Of a stretch of 64,000 bases of DNA, positions 41,101-48,774 are shown in pieces. A program made the translations under genes and the position numbers. Source of the stretch: Bordetella genomosp. 4 (GTDB lineage: Bacteria; Pseudomonadota; Gammaproteobacteria; Burkholderiales; Burkholderiaceae_B). The DNA lies in NCBI RefSeq assembly GCF_002261185.1, contig NZ_NEVQ01000009.1:62001-126000 (forward strand), written 5' to 3'. The notes below the pieces were generated by a model. The model was not told the DNA's origin. It did not search any database and saw only the letters and a list, made by a program, of their open reading frames with translations. Each line of letters starts with the position of its first letter. The first letter of the stretch is position 1.

Positions 41101-41655
41101 GAACAGATCGATCAGCCCGCCGCGTAGACAGAACTCCCCGGGCGCCGTGACCTGGGTCACGTGGGCGTAGTTTGCCAATGTCAGTTGGGCGCGAAGCGCG
41201 GCCTCGTCCAGTTTGTCTTTCTGCTTGAACGAAAACGTATAGGCAGCCAGAAATGAGGGCGGGGCCAGGCGATACAGGGCGGTCGTGACGGGCACGAGCA
41301 GCACATCGACCGTATGCTGCATAAGGGCATGCAGGGTGTGCAGGCGTTCCGACACCAAATCCTGATGGGGCGAGAACGCGTCGTACGGCAGCGTTTCCCA
41401 GTCGGGCAATTGCCGGACCCGCAGATCGGGCGCGAACTGGGGAATCTCGTCGGCGAGCCGCTGTGCCTCCAGGGGCGCCGCCGTCAACACGACAAGCGGC
41501 CGGCCGCTTTGCCGGGCGAGGTCGGCCAATAGCCATGCGTCGGCCGAGCCTGGCGGACGCGGCTGCGCGTAGCGGGTGCCGGCTTTCAGGGCGGACAATG
41601 TGGCGGCAGTGGCGGGGATCCGCGAGGCCGCATCGAGGAGTGAGGAATCAGACAT
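38194..41655 (-). CDS. mfd: Transcription-repair coupling factor Mfd
   Basis: From the ATG at 41655 (MSDSSLLDAASRIP) Mfd is 1153 residues, its usual length. It removes RNA polymerase stalled at DNA lesions and recruits UvrA. Domains in order: UvrB-like N-terminal region (1-400), RNA-polymerase interaction domain with ELRAGDPVVHAQHGIGRYHGL (~510), RecG-like translocase with Walker A GDVGFGKTEVALRAAF, the DEEHRFGVRQKE box, helicase motif VI HQLRGRVGRS, and a C-terminal TRCF domain. An upstream in-frame extension to 41742 overlaps the ispD promoter and start and is rejected. It diverges from ispD across only 29 bases. Confidence 0.96.
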   Translation of the reverse strand: MSDSSLLDAASRIPATAATLSALKAGTRYAQPRPPGSADAWLLADLARQSGRPLVVLTAAPLEAQRLADEIPQFAPDLRVRQLPDWETLPYDAFSPHQDLVSERLHTLHALMQHTVDVLLVPVTTALYRLAPPSFLAAYTFSFKQKDKLDEAALRAQLTLANYAHVTQVTAPGEFCLRGGLIDLFPMGSAVPYRLDLFDDEIESIRSFDVDTQRSLYPVREVQLLPGREFPMDEESRNRFRARFREEFEGDPSRALPYKDIGNGIAFAGVEYYLPLFFDETATLFDYLPTDAITVTLGDIEEAIQRFSQDTSTRYTFLKSDRERPVLPPSALFLDSEGLHGRFKAFPRLALTEGAPHPDFSTAPNVSISRRAEDPIARLRALLARGESRVLLCADSAGRRETLAQMLTEFDLPPDAQPESLQEFLVSQSSFALIAAPLSAGFGIPSAELLFLTENDLYPGNAGATRRGRRDQERTSNVEAMVRDLSELRAGDPVVHAQHGIGRYHGLINMDMGDGEMEFLHLEYANGSTLYVPVSQLHVIARYSGADPEAAPLHQLGSGQWDRARRKAARQVRDTAAELLALYAQRAAREGYTFNLPINDYEAFAEGFGFDETPDQAAAIQAVISDMTSGRPMDRLVCGDVGFGKTEVALRAAFLAVANGKQVALLCPTTLLAEQHAQTFADRFADWPVRVVELSRFRSSKEVADAITGINDGRVDIVIGTHKILSKDVRFKRLGLVIIDEEHRFGVRQKEALKALRAEVDVLTLTATPIPRTLGMSLEGIRDFSVIATAPQKRLAIKTFVRREDGSTIREALLRELKRGGQAYFLHNEVETIHNRRARLEELVPEARIAVAHGQMPERELEQVMKGFYQQRFNVLLCTTIIETGIDVPSANTIVIHRADRFGLAQLHQLRGRVGRSHHQAYAYLLTPGEDAITSNAKKRLEAIQAMEELGSGFYLAMHDLEIRGTGEVLGESQSGNIHEIGFSMYNEMLNEAVRALKAGEEPDLDAPFNLACEVNLHAPALLPSDYCADVHARLAIYKRLSHAEDEDDLIRIQEELIDRFGKLPEAAQVLLTTHRLRLAAQPLGIIKIDASENQALIQFGPKTTVDPARIIELIQKQRHIKLAGPDKLRIEFTVVKVSTRADAVRAVLRSLK

Positions 41656-41684
41656 CAGGCGGAAGATTATAAAATCTCTCGGCC

Positions 41685-42470
41685 ATGACTGACTCTCTAA
41701 TTGCAATTGTTCCTGCCGCCGGCGTCGGCCAGCGTGCTGCACGGGCCGGTGAATCGGGTCCGCCCAAGCAATATCGCCTGATTGCGGGGCAGCCTATGCT
41801 GCGCCACGCGGTGCAGGCGTTGCTGGCGGACGCCCGTATTGCCCAAGTGCGAGTGGCGGTGTCTGCCGAGGATAGCTGGGCCGCTGAAGCCCTGGCCGGC
41901 TTGCCTCGCACCGTCTGCCGGCCGTGTGGCGGCCCTACGCGGGCTGAGACGGTGGCGGCGGCGTTGGCTGACAGCGGCGTGGCAGGTGATGATTGGGTGC
42001 TGGTCCACGATGCGGCGCGTCCTGGCTTGCCTGCGCAGGCTTTGGCCCGTCTGATTGATACGTGTCTGTCTGACGCGGTGGGAGGGCTGCTGGCGTTGCC
42101 CGTGGCCGATACCGTGAAATCGCAACGCAGGTTCGATAGCGGGGCTCTGGGAGGCCAATCTACCGTCAATGCATCGTCGAGACCCACGGGAGGCAGTAAT
42201 GCCTCTGGTGTCGATTCCACGCCTGCAGAGCCCCGTGTGCGTGCGACGCTCGATCGCGACGGGTTGTGGCTGGCGCAGACTCCCCAAATGTTCCGCGCAG
42301 GCCTGCTGCACGCCGCGTTGGCGAGTGCGCAATCCGCGGGTGTGATCGTCACTGACGAGGCCTCGGCCATTGAGGCGGCGGGCCATGCTCCTTTGCTGGT
42401 GCCTGGCTCGTTGCGCAATTTCAAGGTGACCTGGCCGGATGATTTCGAATTGATGGGAAAATGGCTTTGA
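41685..42470 (+). CDS. ispD: 2-C-methyl-D-erythritol 4-phosphate cytidylyltransferase IspD, with insertion
   Basis: IspD joins CTP to methylerythritol phosphate in the isoprenoid (MEP) pathway. The protein is 261 residues, longer than the usual ~230-236. The nucleotide loop AAGVGQRA (11-18) with K28 (PPKQY), the VLVHDAARP motif (106-113) and R191 (TLDRDGLWLAQTPQMF) are all in place. The extra length lies between K145 (ADTVK) and T188, a Ser/Gly/Pro-rich stretch of about 40 residues where E. coli has under 20. It probably forms a surface loop near the substrate pocket. ispF follows after 38 bases. Confidence 0.93.
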   Translation: MTDSLIAIVPAAGVGQRAARAGESGPPKQYRLIAGQPMLRHAVQALLADARIAQVRVAVSAEDSWAAEALAGLPRTVCRPCGGPTRAETVAAALADSGVAGDDWVLVHDAARPGLPAQALARLIDTCLSDAVGGLLALPVADTVKSQRRFDSGALGGQSTVNASSRPTGGSNASGVDSTPAEPRVRATLDRDGLWLAQTPQMFRAGLLHAALASAQSAGVIVTDEASAIEAAGHAPLLVPGSLRNFKVTWPDDFELMGKWL

Positions 42471-42508
42471 GACGCTCCCTTTGGGCAGCAAGCTTTTTGG
42501 AGTATTGA

Positions 42509-42997
42509 ATGAGTTTTCCTTTCCGAGTCGGTCAGGGCTTTGACGTGCATGCTTTGGTGACGGGCCGGCCTTTGATTATCGGCGGCGTCACGATCCCGCA
42601 CACGCACGGCTTGCAGGGGCATTCGGATGCGGATGTGTTGCTGCATGCGGTGACGGATGCGTTGCTCGGGGCGGCTGGATTGGGCGACATCGGGCGGCAT
42701 TTCCCAGATACGGATCCTGCTTATAAGGGCGCCGACAGTCGTGTGCTATTGCGGGATGCTGTTGCCAAAATTCGCGCGGCTGGCTGGGTGCCGGTGAATA
42801 TCGACGCTACCGTTCATGCCCAGGCGCCGAAAATCGGCCCTCATGCGGCCGCGATGGTGGCGAATATCGCTGCGGATGTGGGGGTTGAGGCGGATGTGAT
42901 CAACATCAAAGCCAAAACCAACGAAGGGCTGGGGTATCTGGGGCGTAAAGAAGGGATTGCCGCTACGGTGGTGGTGTTGCTGGCTCGAGAGGGGTGA
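42509..42997 (+). CDS. ispF: 2-C-methyl-D-erythritol 2,4-cyclodiphosphate synthase IspF
   Basis: A 162-residue trimeric enzyme that cyclises CDP-methylerythritol phosphate in the MEP pathway. Zinc ligands D10 and H12 (GFDVHAL) and the third His in [22 protein letters not shown] are present, as are [13 protein letters not shown] and the C-terminal [17 protein letters not shown] motif. It forms an operon with ispD. Its stop lies about 40 bases before the second copy of the 888-bp composite repeat. Confidence 0.96.
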   Translation: MSFPFRVGQGFDVHALVTGRPLIIGGVTIPHTHGLQGHSDADVLLHAVTDALLGAAGLGDIGRHFPDTDPAYKGADSRVLLRDAVAKIRAAGWVPVNIDATVHAQAPKIGPHAAAMVANIAADVGVEADVINIKAKTNEGLGYLGRKEGIAATVVVLLAREG

Positions 42998-43056
42998 GAG
43001 CGGGTTTGCGGGGTTAAAAGGGGTGTTCTTGGGGGGATGGTGGGGTTCTAATGGTC

Positions 43057-43218
43057 GTCGAGCCGAGGCAATCGGCCCGGCCGGGCTTCACAAAGTCGGT
43101 CCGGCGCGCGGGCGCCGGACACCGCGTCGCTCACCTCGTCCGGCCCCTACGGGCCTCCCTTCGGTGGCTGCTCGCTCGACTTTGAGGCGCCCGGCCGGGC
43201 CGATTGCCTCGGCTCGAC
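43057..43218 (+). repeat. Cloverleaf palindrome, subfamily A, left unit of composite copy 2
   Basis: Perfect 30-bp outer arms (43057-43086 and 43189-43218) are identical to copy 1. Inner stem AAAGTCG/CGACTTT and hairpin 1 are also the same. Hairpin 2 is replaced by a different sequence that still pairs (CACCG/CGGTG with a nested GGCCC-CTAC-GGGCC). Confidence 0.88.
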
Positions 43219-43752
43219 TGGCAGCAATTAGAGCTCTCTGCATCGCTGGCACGACTTTCTTGCTTGGCGTTTTTTCGCAGCCGCATTGGTAAAGAGAAAG
43301 ATCTTGCAGTGCTGCTTTCGGCGAGCGCCCTGCGCGCTCACCTCAAGCTATCGGTCCGGGCATGCGGCGGGGTGGCGCGGTGCCAGTTGGAAGATCTGCT
43401 TGGCTGAGTTTGAGGCTTGCGGCGACGATGCGTGGAGCACTTTTCCCGGCGGCATATTCATAGCATGCTCGTGCTCTGGATCAGAGTTCATCGCCGCAAA
43501 CATGATTTGCGCTCACTATGATGGCTCCACAACGAGTGCCATGCGCGGCATTTACGTCAATCTGACTCGAGAGATCTTTTGTCATGCAACGGTGCCACAG
43601 CCGTTGCATGCAGATCCCGAACGCGATGAGCGGGTGTGCAGGGCACCCGCTCATCGCAGCCCTGCAAGATCTTTCTCTTCACCCCGGCTGATGCAGAAAA
43701 ACGCCAAGCAAAAAGCTCGTGCCAGCGATGTGATGAGCTTGAGTTACTGCGA

Positions 43753-43915
43753 GTCGATGCGGGGCAGTGGCTGCGTGGGGGCGCCTCGTGGCCGAGTGGA
43801 GCGGACACCGTAGGGAGCGCGCAGGCGCGGACGAGGTGAGCGAACACGGTGTCCGGCGCGCAGGGCGCCGGACCGGCCACGTGAAGCCCCCACGCAGCCA
43901 CTGCCCCGCATCGAC
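43753..43915 (-). repeat. Cloverleaf palindrome, subfamily A, right unit of composite copy 2
   Basis: Perfect 30-bp outer arms (43753-43782 and 43886-43915); inner stem and apical hairpins match the right unit of copy 1. Two positions that are mismatched in copy 1 are fully paired here. Confidence 0.88.
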
Positions 43916-43958
43916 GTCCATAAAGCACTACTAACTAACTAACCACCCAGCAGCAAAA

Positions 43959-44477
43959 TCACTTCCCTTGGGCCGCCAACGACAACGCCGCAGCATTCAC
44001 CACAGCCGCAATCCGCCCCACATCCCGCAGCTGCTCCACACTGAACCCATCTTTCTTCAGGTTCTCATAGTGCGACTGCACGCAGAAATGGCATTTGCCG
44101 ATGATGGAAGCCGCCAAGGCAAACAGCTCAAAGCGTTTCTTATCCACCCCGCCATGCGTCGCATACGCATTCATGCGTAACTGCGCAGGCAGGCTTTTGA
44201 GTTGATCGTCGCCGGTCATCTCAACGTATGGATACCAGATATTGTTCATGCCCATCAACGCCGACGCCGTCAGTGCAGCATTGGCGTCGGTTTCCGACAA
44301 GCCGCTTTTGAACGCCTCGATCAGCACGGGGCTGCGCGCTGCAAAGGCGGCCGACAGGGCGGCGCCGACGGCGTCTTCAGGGGCCAGCGTCGAGCGGGCA
44401 ATCACACCGTCCAGATTCAGGCGAATGTCTTTGGCCCAATCCGGCAGTTGTTCCTTGATGGCTGAGATGAATTCCAT
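43959..44477 (-). CDS. ahpD: Alkylhydroperoxidase AhpD
   Basis: A 172-residue carboxymuconolactone-decarboxylase-fold enzyme. The catalytic set E117, C129, C132 and H136 (KCHFCVQSH) has the same spacing as the Mycobacterium enzyme, where AhpD reduces AhpC or acts as a peroxidase itself. Its position directly behind ahpC (54 bases between them) supports a partner role in recycling AhpC in place of AhpF. A hairpin that could attenuate transcription lies in that gap, so ahpD may be expressed less than ahpC. Confidence 0.93.
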   Translation of the reverse strand: MEFISAIKEQLPDWAKDIRLNLDGVIARSTLAPEDAVGAALSAAFAARSPVLIEAFKSGLSETDANAALTASALMGMNNIWYPYVEMTGDDQLKSLPAQLRMNAYATHGGVDKKRFELFALAASIIGKCHFCVQSHYENLKKDGFSVEQLRDVGRIAAVVNAAALSLAAQGK

Positions 44478-44506
44478 AGTTTTTACCTATAATCTGGATC
44501 AGGAAA

Positions 44507-44525
44507 AGCCCGGCAGGGCCGGGCT
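44507..44525 (-). terminator. Terminator or attenuator hairpin between ahpC and ahpD
   Basis: On the minus strand AGCCCGGC pairs with GCCGGGCT around a 3-base loop, followed by a TTTCC tail. It lies 7 bases after the ahpC stop and 30 before ahpD. Short tail suggests partial read-through. Confidence 0.65.
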
Positions 44526-44531
44526 GAGAAA

Positions 44532-45080
44532 TTACAGCGTTGCGCCGCCAACCGAACGGTTGCAGGGGCACAGCTCATCGGTCTGCAGACCGTCGAGCAA
44601 GCGCAGGATTTCTTCGGGGTTGCGACCCACGTTCAGGTTGTTGACCGACACGTGCTGGATGGTGTTGTCCGGATCGACGATGAAGGTGGCGCGCAGAGCA
44701 ACGCCAGCTTCTTTGTCACGGACGCCCAGTTGGTCGATCAGCGAGCCGGTGACGTCGCCGAATTGGTAGTGGCCCAGCTTGTTCAGGTCCGGGTGCTCAC
44801 GGCGCCATGCCAGTTTCACGAATTCGTTGTCCACGGAACCGCCCAGCAGGACAGCGTCGCGGTCTGCGAAGTCGTTGGCCAGCTTGTTGAAGCCGACGAT
44901 TTCGGTCGGGCACACGAAAGTGAAGTCTTTCGGGTAGAAGTAGATGATCTTCCACTTGCCGGGAAAGGAGCTTTCGGTGATGTCTTCGAACGCCGAAACA
45001 CCGTTTTCTTCGTGCTGATTGAAGCCAGGCTTGACACCGGCAACCTTGAAGGGCTCGAGTTTATCGCCAACAGTTTTCAT
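44532..45080 (-). CDS. ahpC: Alkyl hydroperoxide reductase AhpC (2-Cys peroxiredoxin)
   Basis: The ATG at 45080 (MKTVGDKLEPFKVAG) with a nearby GGGAG gives 182 residues; the longer frame reaches back into the promoter. AhpC reduces organic and hydrogen peroxides. The peroxidatic cysteine is C57 (FTFVCPTEI) and the resolving cysteine lies in DELCPCNRS (C171 or C173). This resembles the AhpC/AhpD-linked subgroup rather than the enterobacterial AhpC/AhpF type. The promoter predicted at 45141-45168 overlaps the end of risS. Confidence 0.95.
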   Translation of the reverse strand: MKTVGDKLEPFKVAGVKPGFNQHEENGVSAFEDITESSFPGKWKIIYFYPKDFTFVCPTEIVGFNKLANDFADRDAVLLGGSVDNEFVKLAWRREHPDLNKLGHYQFGDVTGSLIDQLGVRDKEAGVALRATFIVDPDNTIQHVSVNNLNVGRNPEEILRLLDGLQTDELCPCNRSVGGATL

Positions 45081-45140
45081 GAATGCTCCCGTAAGTTGTT
45101 GGGTGGAATGAGGCACACAGTATCGCGTGCTAAGACCCAA

Positions 45141-45168
45141 ATTTTACGCTATTGGCTATCGCTGTCTA
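45141..45168 (-). promoter_or_regulatory. Predicted sigma-70-type promoter of ahpC
   Basis: On the minus strand TAGACA (5 of 6 to TTGACA) lies 16 bases before TAAAAT (5 of 6 to TATAAT). The -10 box is 60 bases from the ahpC start; the -35 box falls inside the last codons of risS. An ATAG with partial OxyR similarity lies in the spacer but is not convincing. Confidence 0.5.
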
Positions 45169-46591
45169 ATTGATAATTTCTAAATCTGGCTTTGGGAATC
45201 TCTATCCTTGCCGTTAATCCGCCGCCTGCCCGTTCCAGCATTTTCAGTGAACCGCCCACGTGCTTGAGCAAGCGTTCGACAATGGCCAGGCCCAAGCCTG
45301 CTCCACTGACGCCCGTGCGCGCCGCCTCGCCGCGGGAGAAGGGGCGCAGCAGGCGGTCGACGTCATCGGGGGCGATGCCCGGCCCCCGGTCGGACACTTC
45401 GATAATCAGCGCACCGCCTTCGCTGTGCAGACTCATGATGAGATGAGCCTGGCCGTCGGCAGAACGGCCGTAGCGGCGGGCATTTTCGATGAGGTTGCTG
45501 ACGACGCGTTTCAAATCCAGGGCCGTTACGCGCGCGTGCAGATCGGGTTCGATGAATGCGTCCAGATTGCCGCCCAAGGAGGCGGTATGGCTGCGTTCGC
45601 GTTCGTATAGCTCTGCGAGGACTTCGGAGATATTCGTGGCGACTTGGGGCAGGGTGCCCGCCGGGCGGGCGTATTCCATCAACTGGCCGATGCTGTGATC
45701 GATTTGTCCCAGGTCGTCGTCGATCGCCTGGCGTGCATCCTCGGACACGCCGCTCATTTCGATTTCGAGCCGCATGCGGGCGAGCGGGGTGCGCAAATCG
45801 TGCGAGATCCCAGCCAGCATCAGTTCGCGATCCGCTTCGGCTTGTCGGAGGTCTTTTGCCATCCGGTTAAACGAAGCATTGAGGTCGCGGATCTCCAGCG
45901 GCCCGTTTTCGGGTAGAGAGGCGGGCGTTTCTCCGCGGGACAGTACCTGTGCTGCCCTGGCTAACCGGGAGAGGGGCCGGTTGACAAAGCCCACGCTGAC
46001 GGCAGCTCCCACGAGAGAGAGCAGCAGGGCGGTTGCACCCCAGCCCAGCCATTCAATACCGCCAGTCAGCCCGATCTGCTCGCGCTCGAAGACCAGCCAA
46101 TACAGGTCTTGGTTGATCTGGAAACTGACCCAGAAGCCGGGGACCTGATTGACGCCCCACATGATCTGGGTCTCGGGCCCAAAGCGGGTGCGTATATGTT
46201 GAGCGACACGCTGCCAGTAGTCGTCGTCGGGCAACGCCTCGGTGAAATCCGTGACCTCGCGGGGATAGACCTGAATCCCCTCGTTGGTGGCCAGGTCGAG
46301 CAGCAGCTTGCTGCGCTCAGTGTCGTCGGAATAGATCAGCGCCGTGCGAGTGATGTTGACGGCCGTGATGACCCGTTGCGCCATTTGATTGGCGCGCGGG
46401 CCGAGTTCCATGCTGAAGAAGACCTGCAGCCATGCCCCGAGGCTCACGAGCATCAGGGCTGCCAGCAGCAGAAACGTGCGGCCAAACAGCCCTAACCTGA
46501 GTCGTGAGGTCAGGTTGCGGAGGATCCTGCGTACACCGGGCACAAGACGTCGTGCTTGTCGAGATCCTTTGGGACGATCAGCTGCCACCAT
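45149..46591 (-). CDS. risS: Sensor histidine kinase RisS (EnvZ-like), full length
   Basis: A 480-residue inner-membrane kinase. Membrane helices lie at about 39-58 and 182-204 and flank a periplasmic sensor region. HAMP follows at ~205-258, then HisKA with H264 in AGISHDLRTPLARMRLEIE, and an ATPase domain with N box SNLIENARRYG, G1 DRGPGIAPDDV and G2 SGAGLGLAIV. It is the cognate partner of RisA, whose gene overlaps by 14 bases. In B. pertussis risS is known to be inactivated by frameshift; here the frame is intact. Confidence 0.92.
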   Translation of the reverse strand: MVAADRPKGSRQARRLVPGVRRILRNLTSRLRLGLFGRTFLLLAALMLVSLGAWLQVFFSMELGPRANQMAQRVITAVNITRTALIYSDDTERSKLLLDLATNEGIQVYPREVTDFTEALPDDDYWQRVAQHIRTRFGPETQIMWGVNQVPGFWVSFQINQDLYWLVFEREQIGLTGGIEWLGWGATALLLSLVGAAVSVGFVNRPLSRLARAAQVLSRGETPASLPENGPLEIRDLNASFNRMAKDLRQAEADRELMLAGISHDLRTPLARMRLEIEMSGVSEDARQAIDDDLGQIDHSIGQLMEYARPAGTLPQVATNISEVLAELYERERSHTASLGGNLDAFIEPDLHARVTALDLKRVVSNLIENARRYGRSADGQAHLIMSLHSEGGALIIEVSDRGPGIAPDDVDRLLRPFSRGEAARTGVSGAGLGLAIVERLLKHVGGSLKMLERAGGGLTARIEIPKARFRNYQLDSDSQ

Positions 46592-47312
46592 CCGGAACGA
46601 AGACGTAGCCCAGACCCCAGACCGTCTGGATGAAGACCGGCTTGGACGGGTTGGGTTCGATCAGTTTGCGCAAACGCGAGATTTGCACGTCCAGACTGCG
46701 ATCGAAGGCTTCGTATTCGCGGCCGCGAGCCAATTCCATCAGCTTGTCACGCGACAGCGGGATCTTGGGGTGACGCGCAAAGACCTTGAGTACGGAGAAT
46801 TCGCCCGTGGTGATAGGGACTTGTTCGTTGTTGCGCGTGAGGGTACGGGTCGACAGATTGAGGGTATAGGGTCCGAATGCGATGGACTCGTTTTCCTGGC
46901 TGGGAGCGCCGGGATGTTCTTCGGTGCCCCGGCGGCGCAGGATGGCGTTGATACGGGCCAGCAGTTCGCGGGGGTTGAAGGGCTTGGACAGATAGTCGTC
47001 GGCGCCCATTTCGAGGCCGACGATGCGGTCGATTTCCTCGGCCTTGGCTGTCAGCATGATGATCGGGGTGTTGTCGTGGCCACCACGCAGGCGGCGGCAG
47101 ATCGACAGACCGTCCTCACCGGGCAGCATCAAATCCAGAACGAGCAGGTCAAAATGCTCGCGCTGCCAGAGCTTGCCCATTTCTTTGGCGTCTTCGGCGA
47201 CAAAGACGTTGAATCCTTGTTCCGACAAGTACCTGCGCAGCAGATCGCGCAGGCGAGGGTCGTCATCGACGACGAGGATTTTGCGGACGGGATTGGTGTT
47301 TTGCGTATTCAT
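46578..47312 (-). CDS. risA: Response regulator RisA (OmpR family)
   Basis: The ATG at 47312 (MNTQNTNPVRKILVVDDDPR) gives 244 residues; a longer frame upstream adds a hydrophobic leader not found in response regulators. The receiver domain has acidic pocket D16-D18, phosphoacceptor D60 (LLVLDLMLPGEDG) and K110-like SKPF. The C-terminal winged helix begins near residue 135 (NLSTRTLTRNNEQVPITTGEF) with recognition helix SLDVQISRLRKLIE. In Bordetella RisA regulates acid-response, motility and virulence-linked genes. It is the first gene of the risA-risS pair. Confidence 0.94.
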   Translation of the reverse strand: MNTQNTNPVRKILVVDDDPRLRDLLRRYLSEQGFNVFVAEDAKEMGKLWQREHFDLLVLDLMLPGEDGLSICRRLRGGHDNTPIIMLTAKAEEIDRIVGLEMGADDYLSKPFNPRELLARINAILRRRGTEEHPGAPSQENESIAFGPYTLNLSTRTLTRNNEQVPITTGEFSVLKVFARHPKIPLSRDKLMELARGREYEAFDRSLDVQISRLRKLIEPNPSKPVFIQTVWGLGYVFVPDGGS

Positions 47313-47445
47313 GGCCGGAAATGTAACAGTGACAAGAATCAACGGCTAGTGGGTATTCACAAGATATTACACATTGCGCATTAAGGTTGAAATCCCCCCG
47401 TCGGTCCTAGAGGGGGACTCTTTGGATTTCGTACAATCTCCTCCT

Positions 47446-48774
47446 ATGAATTTGAACCTGCTGGCCCTCGAAACCTCCTCCTCGCGTTGCGGGGTGGCCC
47501 TTTTGCGCGAAACCGATGCGGGTTGCACGGTTTCCGTGCTGGAGCACGAAGGTGCCCAGGAACACGCCGAGCGATTGCTGCCGATGGCGGGGCAGCTCCT
47601 GGAGCAGGCGAGGCTGACGCCGGGGGACCTGGACGCCATCGCGTTTGGTCAGGGGCCGGGGGGCTTTACAGGCTTGCGAGTCGCCTGCGGCGTTGCTCAG
47701 GGGATGGGCTTGGCGCTGGGGATACCTGTGGTGCCCATTGTGTCTCACCTGGCGGTGGCGCACGAAACCGGCGCGCAGCCGGGGGATATAGTATTGGTGG
47801 CGCTGGATGCCCGCATGAACGAGGTTTATCTGGCCGCCTACGCCTGTGGGCCGGACAGCGAGCGTCCATGGCTGACCTTGCAGGCGCCTATGCTGATTGC
47901 CGTGGACGAGGCGGTGCCCTGGACTGCGCATCATCTGCCGCTATGGGCAGCCAATAACCAGGCCGAATGGTTGGGCCATGGTTTGGCCGGTGGGCTGGTG
48001 GACGGCCTGGCAGGCGGCTTGGTCGGCGGCGTGGTTGCCTCGTTCGCGGGGACATCCCTGCGTTTGGCAGGGGATGCCTGGGATGTTTACGCGGACGAGA
48101 TGGCGCAGCCTGCAACTTGGCGGCGCCATGCTGCCGCACGGCCTCAGGCCAGCGCTGTGGCGCATTTGGCGCGCCAGGCGTGGTTGCGAGGCGAGGCGGT
48201 AGCTCCCGAGCTGGCCGCGCCCTTGTATGTCCGAGACAAAATTGCCTTTACGACGACGGAGCGCGAGCGCGGTCTGGGGGGCAACCCCAAGGCCGCACCT
48301 GCCTGGCCCGCGCCAGTGCTGGAGCCCATGGCCGAGCCGGATGTGGATGCCGTAGCCGAATTGGAGGCCAGCTTGCAGGCGTTTCCCTGGACGCGAGGCA
48401 ATTTTGCGGATGCATTGGCCTCAGGATACGAGGCGTGCGTACTGCGTCAGGGCGGTAAAGTCGTCGGGTTCTGCCTGGTGATGCTGGCGCCCGACGTGGC
48501 GCATTTGCTGGTGATAGGCGTGTCTCGCGCGCATCATCGCCAAGGTCTGGGCAGTGTGCTGTTGAGGTGGTGCGAGCAAATCGCGCGGCAACATGATTTG
48601 CCGGCCGTGATGCTGGAGGTGCGGCCGTCCAATACGTCCGCGCTGGCATTCTATGAAAAAAGCGGCTTTCAGCGTATCGGACTGCGTCGCGGCTATTATC
48701 CTACGGGTAAGGGACAGCGCGAGGACGCCTTGGTGATGCAGAAAATGCTGGTGAGCGAGGGATCGTCGCAATGA
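47446..48774 (+). CDS. TsaB-RimI fusion: tRNA t6A subunit plus N-acetyltransferase
   Basis: The ATG at 47446 (MNLNLLALETSSSRCGVALL) gives 442 residues. About 1-270 is TsaB, the partner of TsaD in t6A37 formation on tRNA, with FGQGPGGFTGLRVACGVAQG and an internal Gly-rich insertion (GHGLAGGLVDGLAGGLVGG). About 290-440 is a GNAT domain of the RimI type (ribosomal protein S18 alanine acetyltransferase) with acetyl-CoA loop HHRQGLGSVLLRWCEQ and NTSALAFYEKSGFQRIGLRRGYYP. Separate genes in E. coli, these are fused in several Alcaligenaceae. The stop overlaps the uracil-DNA glycosylase start by 4 bases. Confidence 0.9.
   Translation: MNLNLLALETSSSRCGVALLRETDAGCTVSVLEHEGAQEHAERLLPMAGQLLEQARLTPGDLDAIAFGQGPGGFTGLRVACGVAQGMGLALGIPVVPIVSHLAVAHETGAQPGDIVLVALDARMNEVYLAAYACGPDSERPWLTLQAPMLIAVDEAVPWTAHHLPLWAANNQAEWLGHGLAGGLVDGLAGGLVGGVVASFAGTSLRLAGDAWDVYADEMAQPATWRRHAAARPQASAVAHLARQAWLRGEAVAPELAAPLYVRDKIAFTTTERERGLGGNPKAAPAWPAPVLEPMAEPDVDAVAELEASLQAFPWTRGNFADALASGYEACVLRQGGKVVGFCLVMLAPDVAHLLVIGVSRAHHRQGLGSVLLRWCEQIARQHDLPAVMLEVRPSNTSALAFYEKSGFQRIGLRRGYYPTGKGQREDALVMQKMLVSEGSSQ

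Larger units (their letters stand above)
43033..43920. repeat. 888-bp composite intergenic repeat, copy 2
   Basis: This is the direct repeat of 36277-37164: same order of left cloverleaf (43057-43218), inverted 17-bp pair (43293-43309 / 43662-43678), spacer hairpins and right cloverleaf (43753-43915). It fills the convergent gap between ispF and ahpD. The main difference from copy 1 is in the apical hairpin of the left unit. Point differences in spacer hairpins are matched on both arms. Confidence 0.9.

Noticed and set aside
36277-43920. Idea that the 888-bp copies are ends of a composite transposon
   Set aside because: The DNA between is ordinary housekeeping genes, there is no transposase in either copy, and no target-site duplication was seen.
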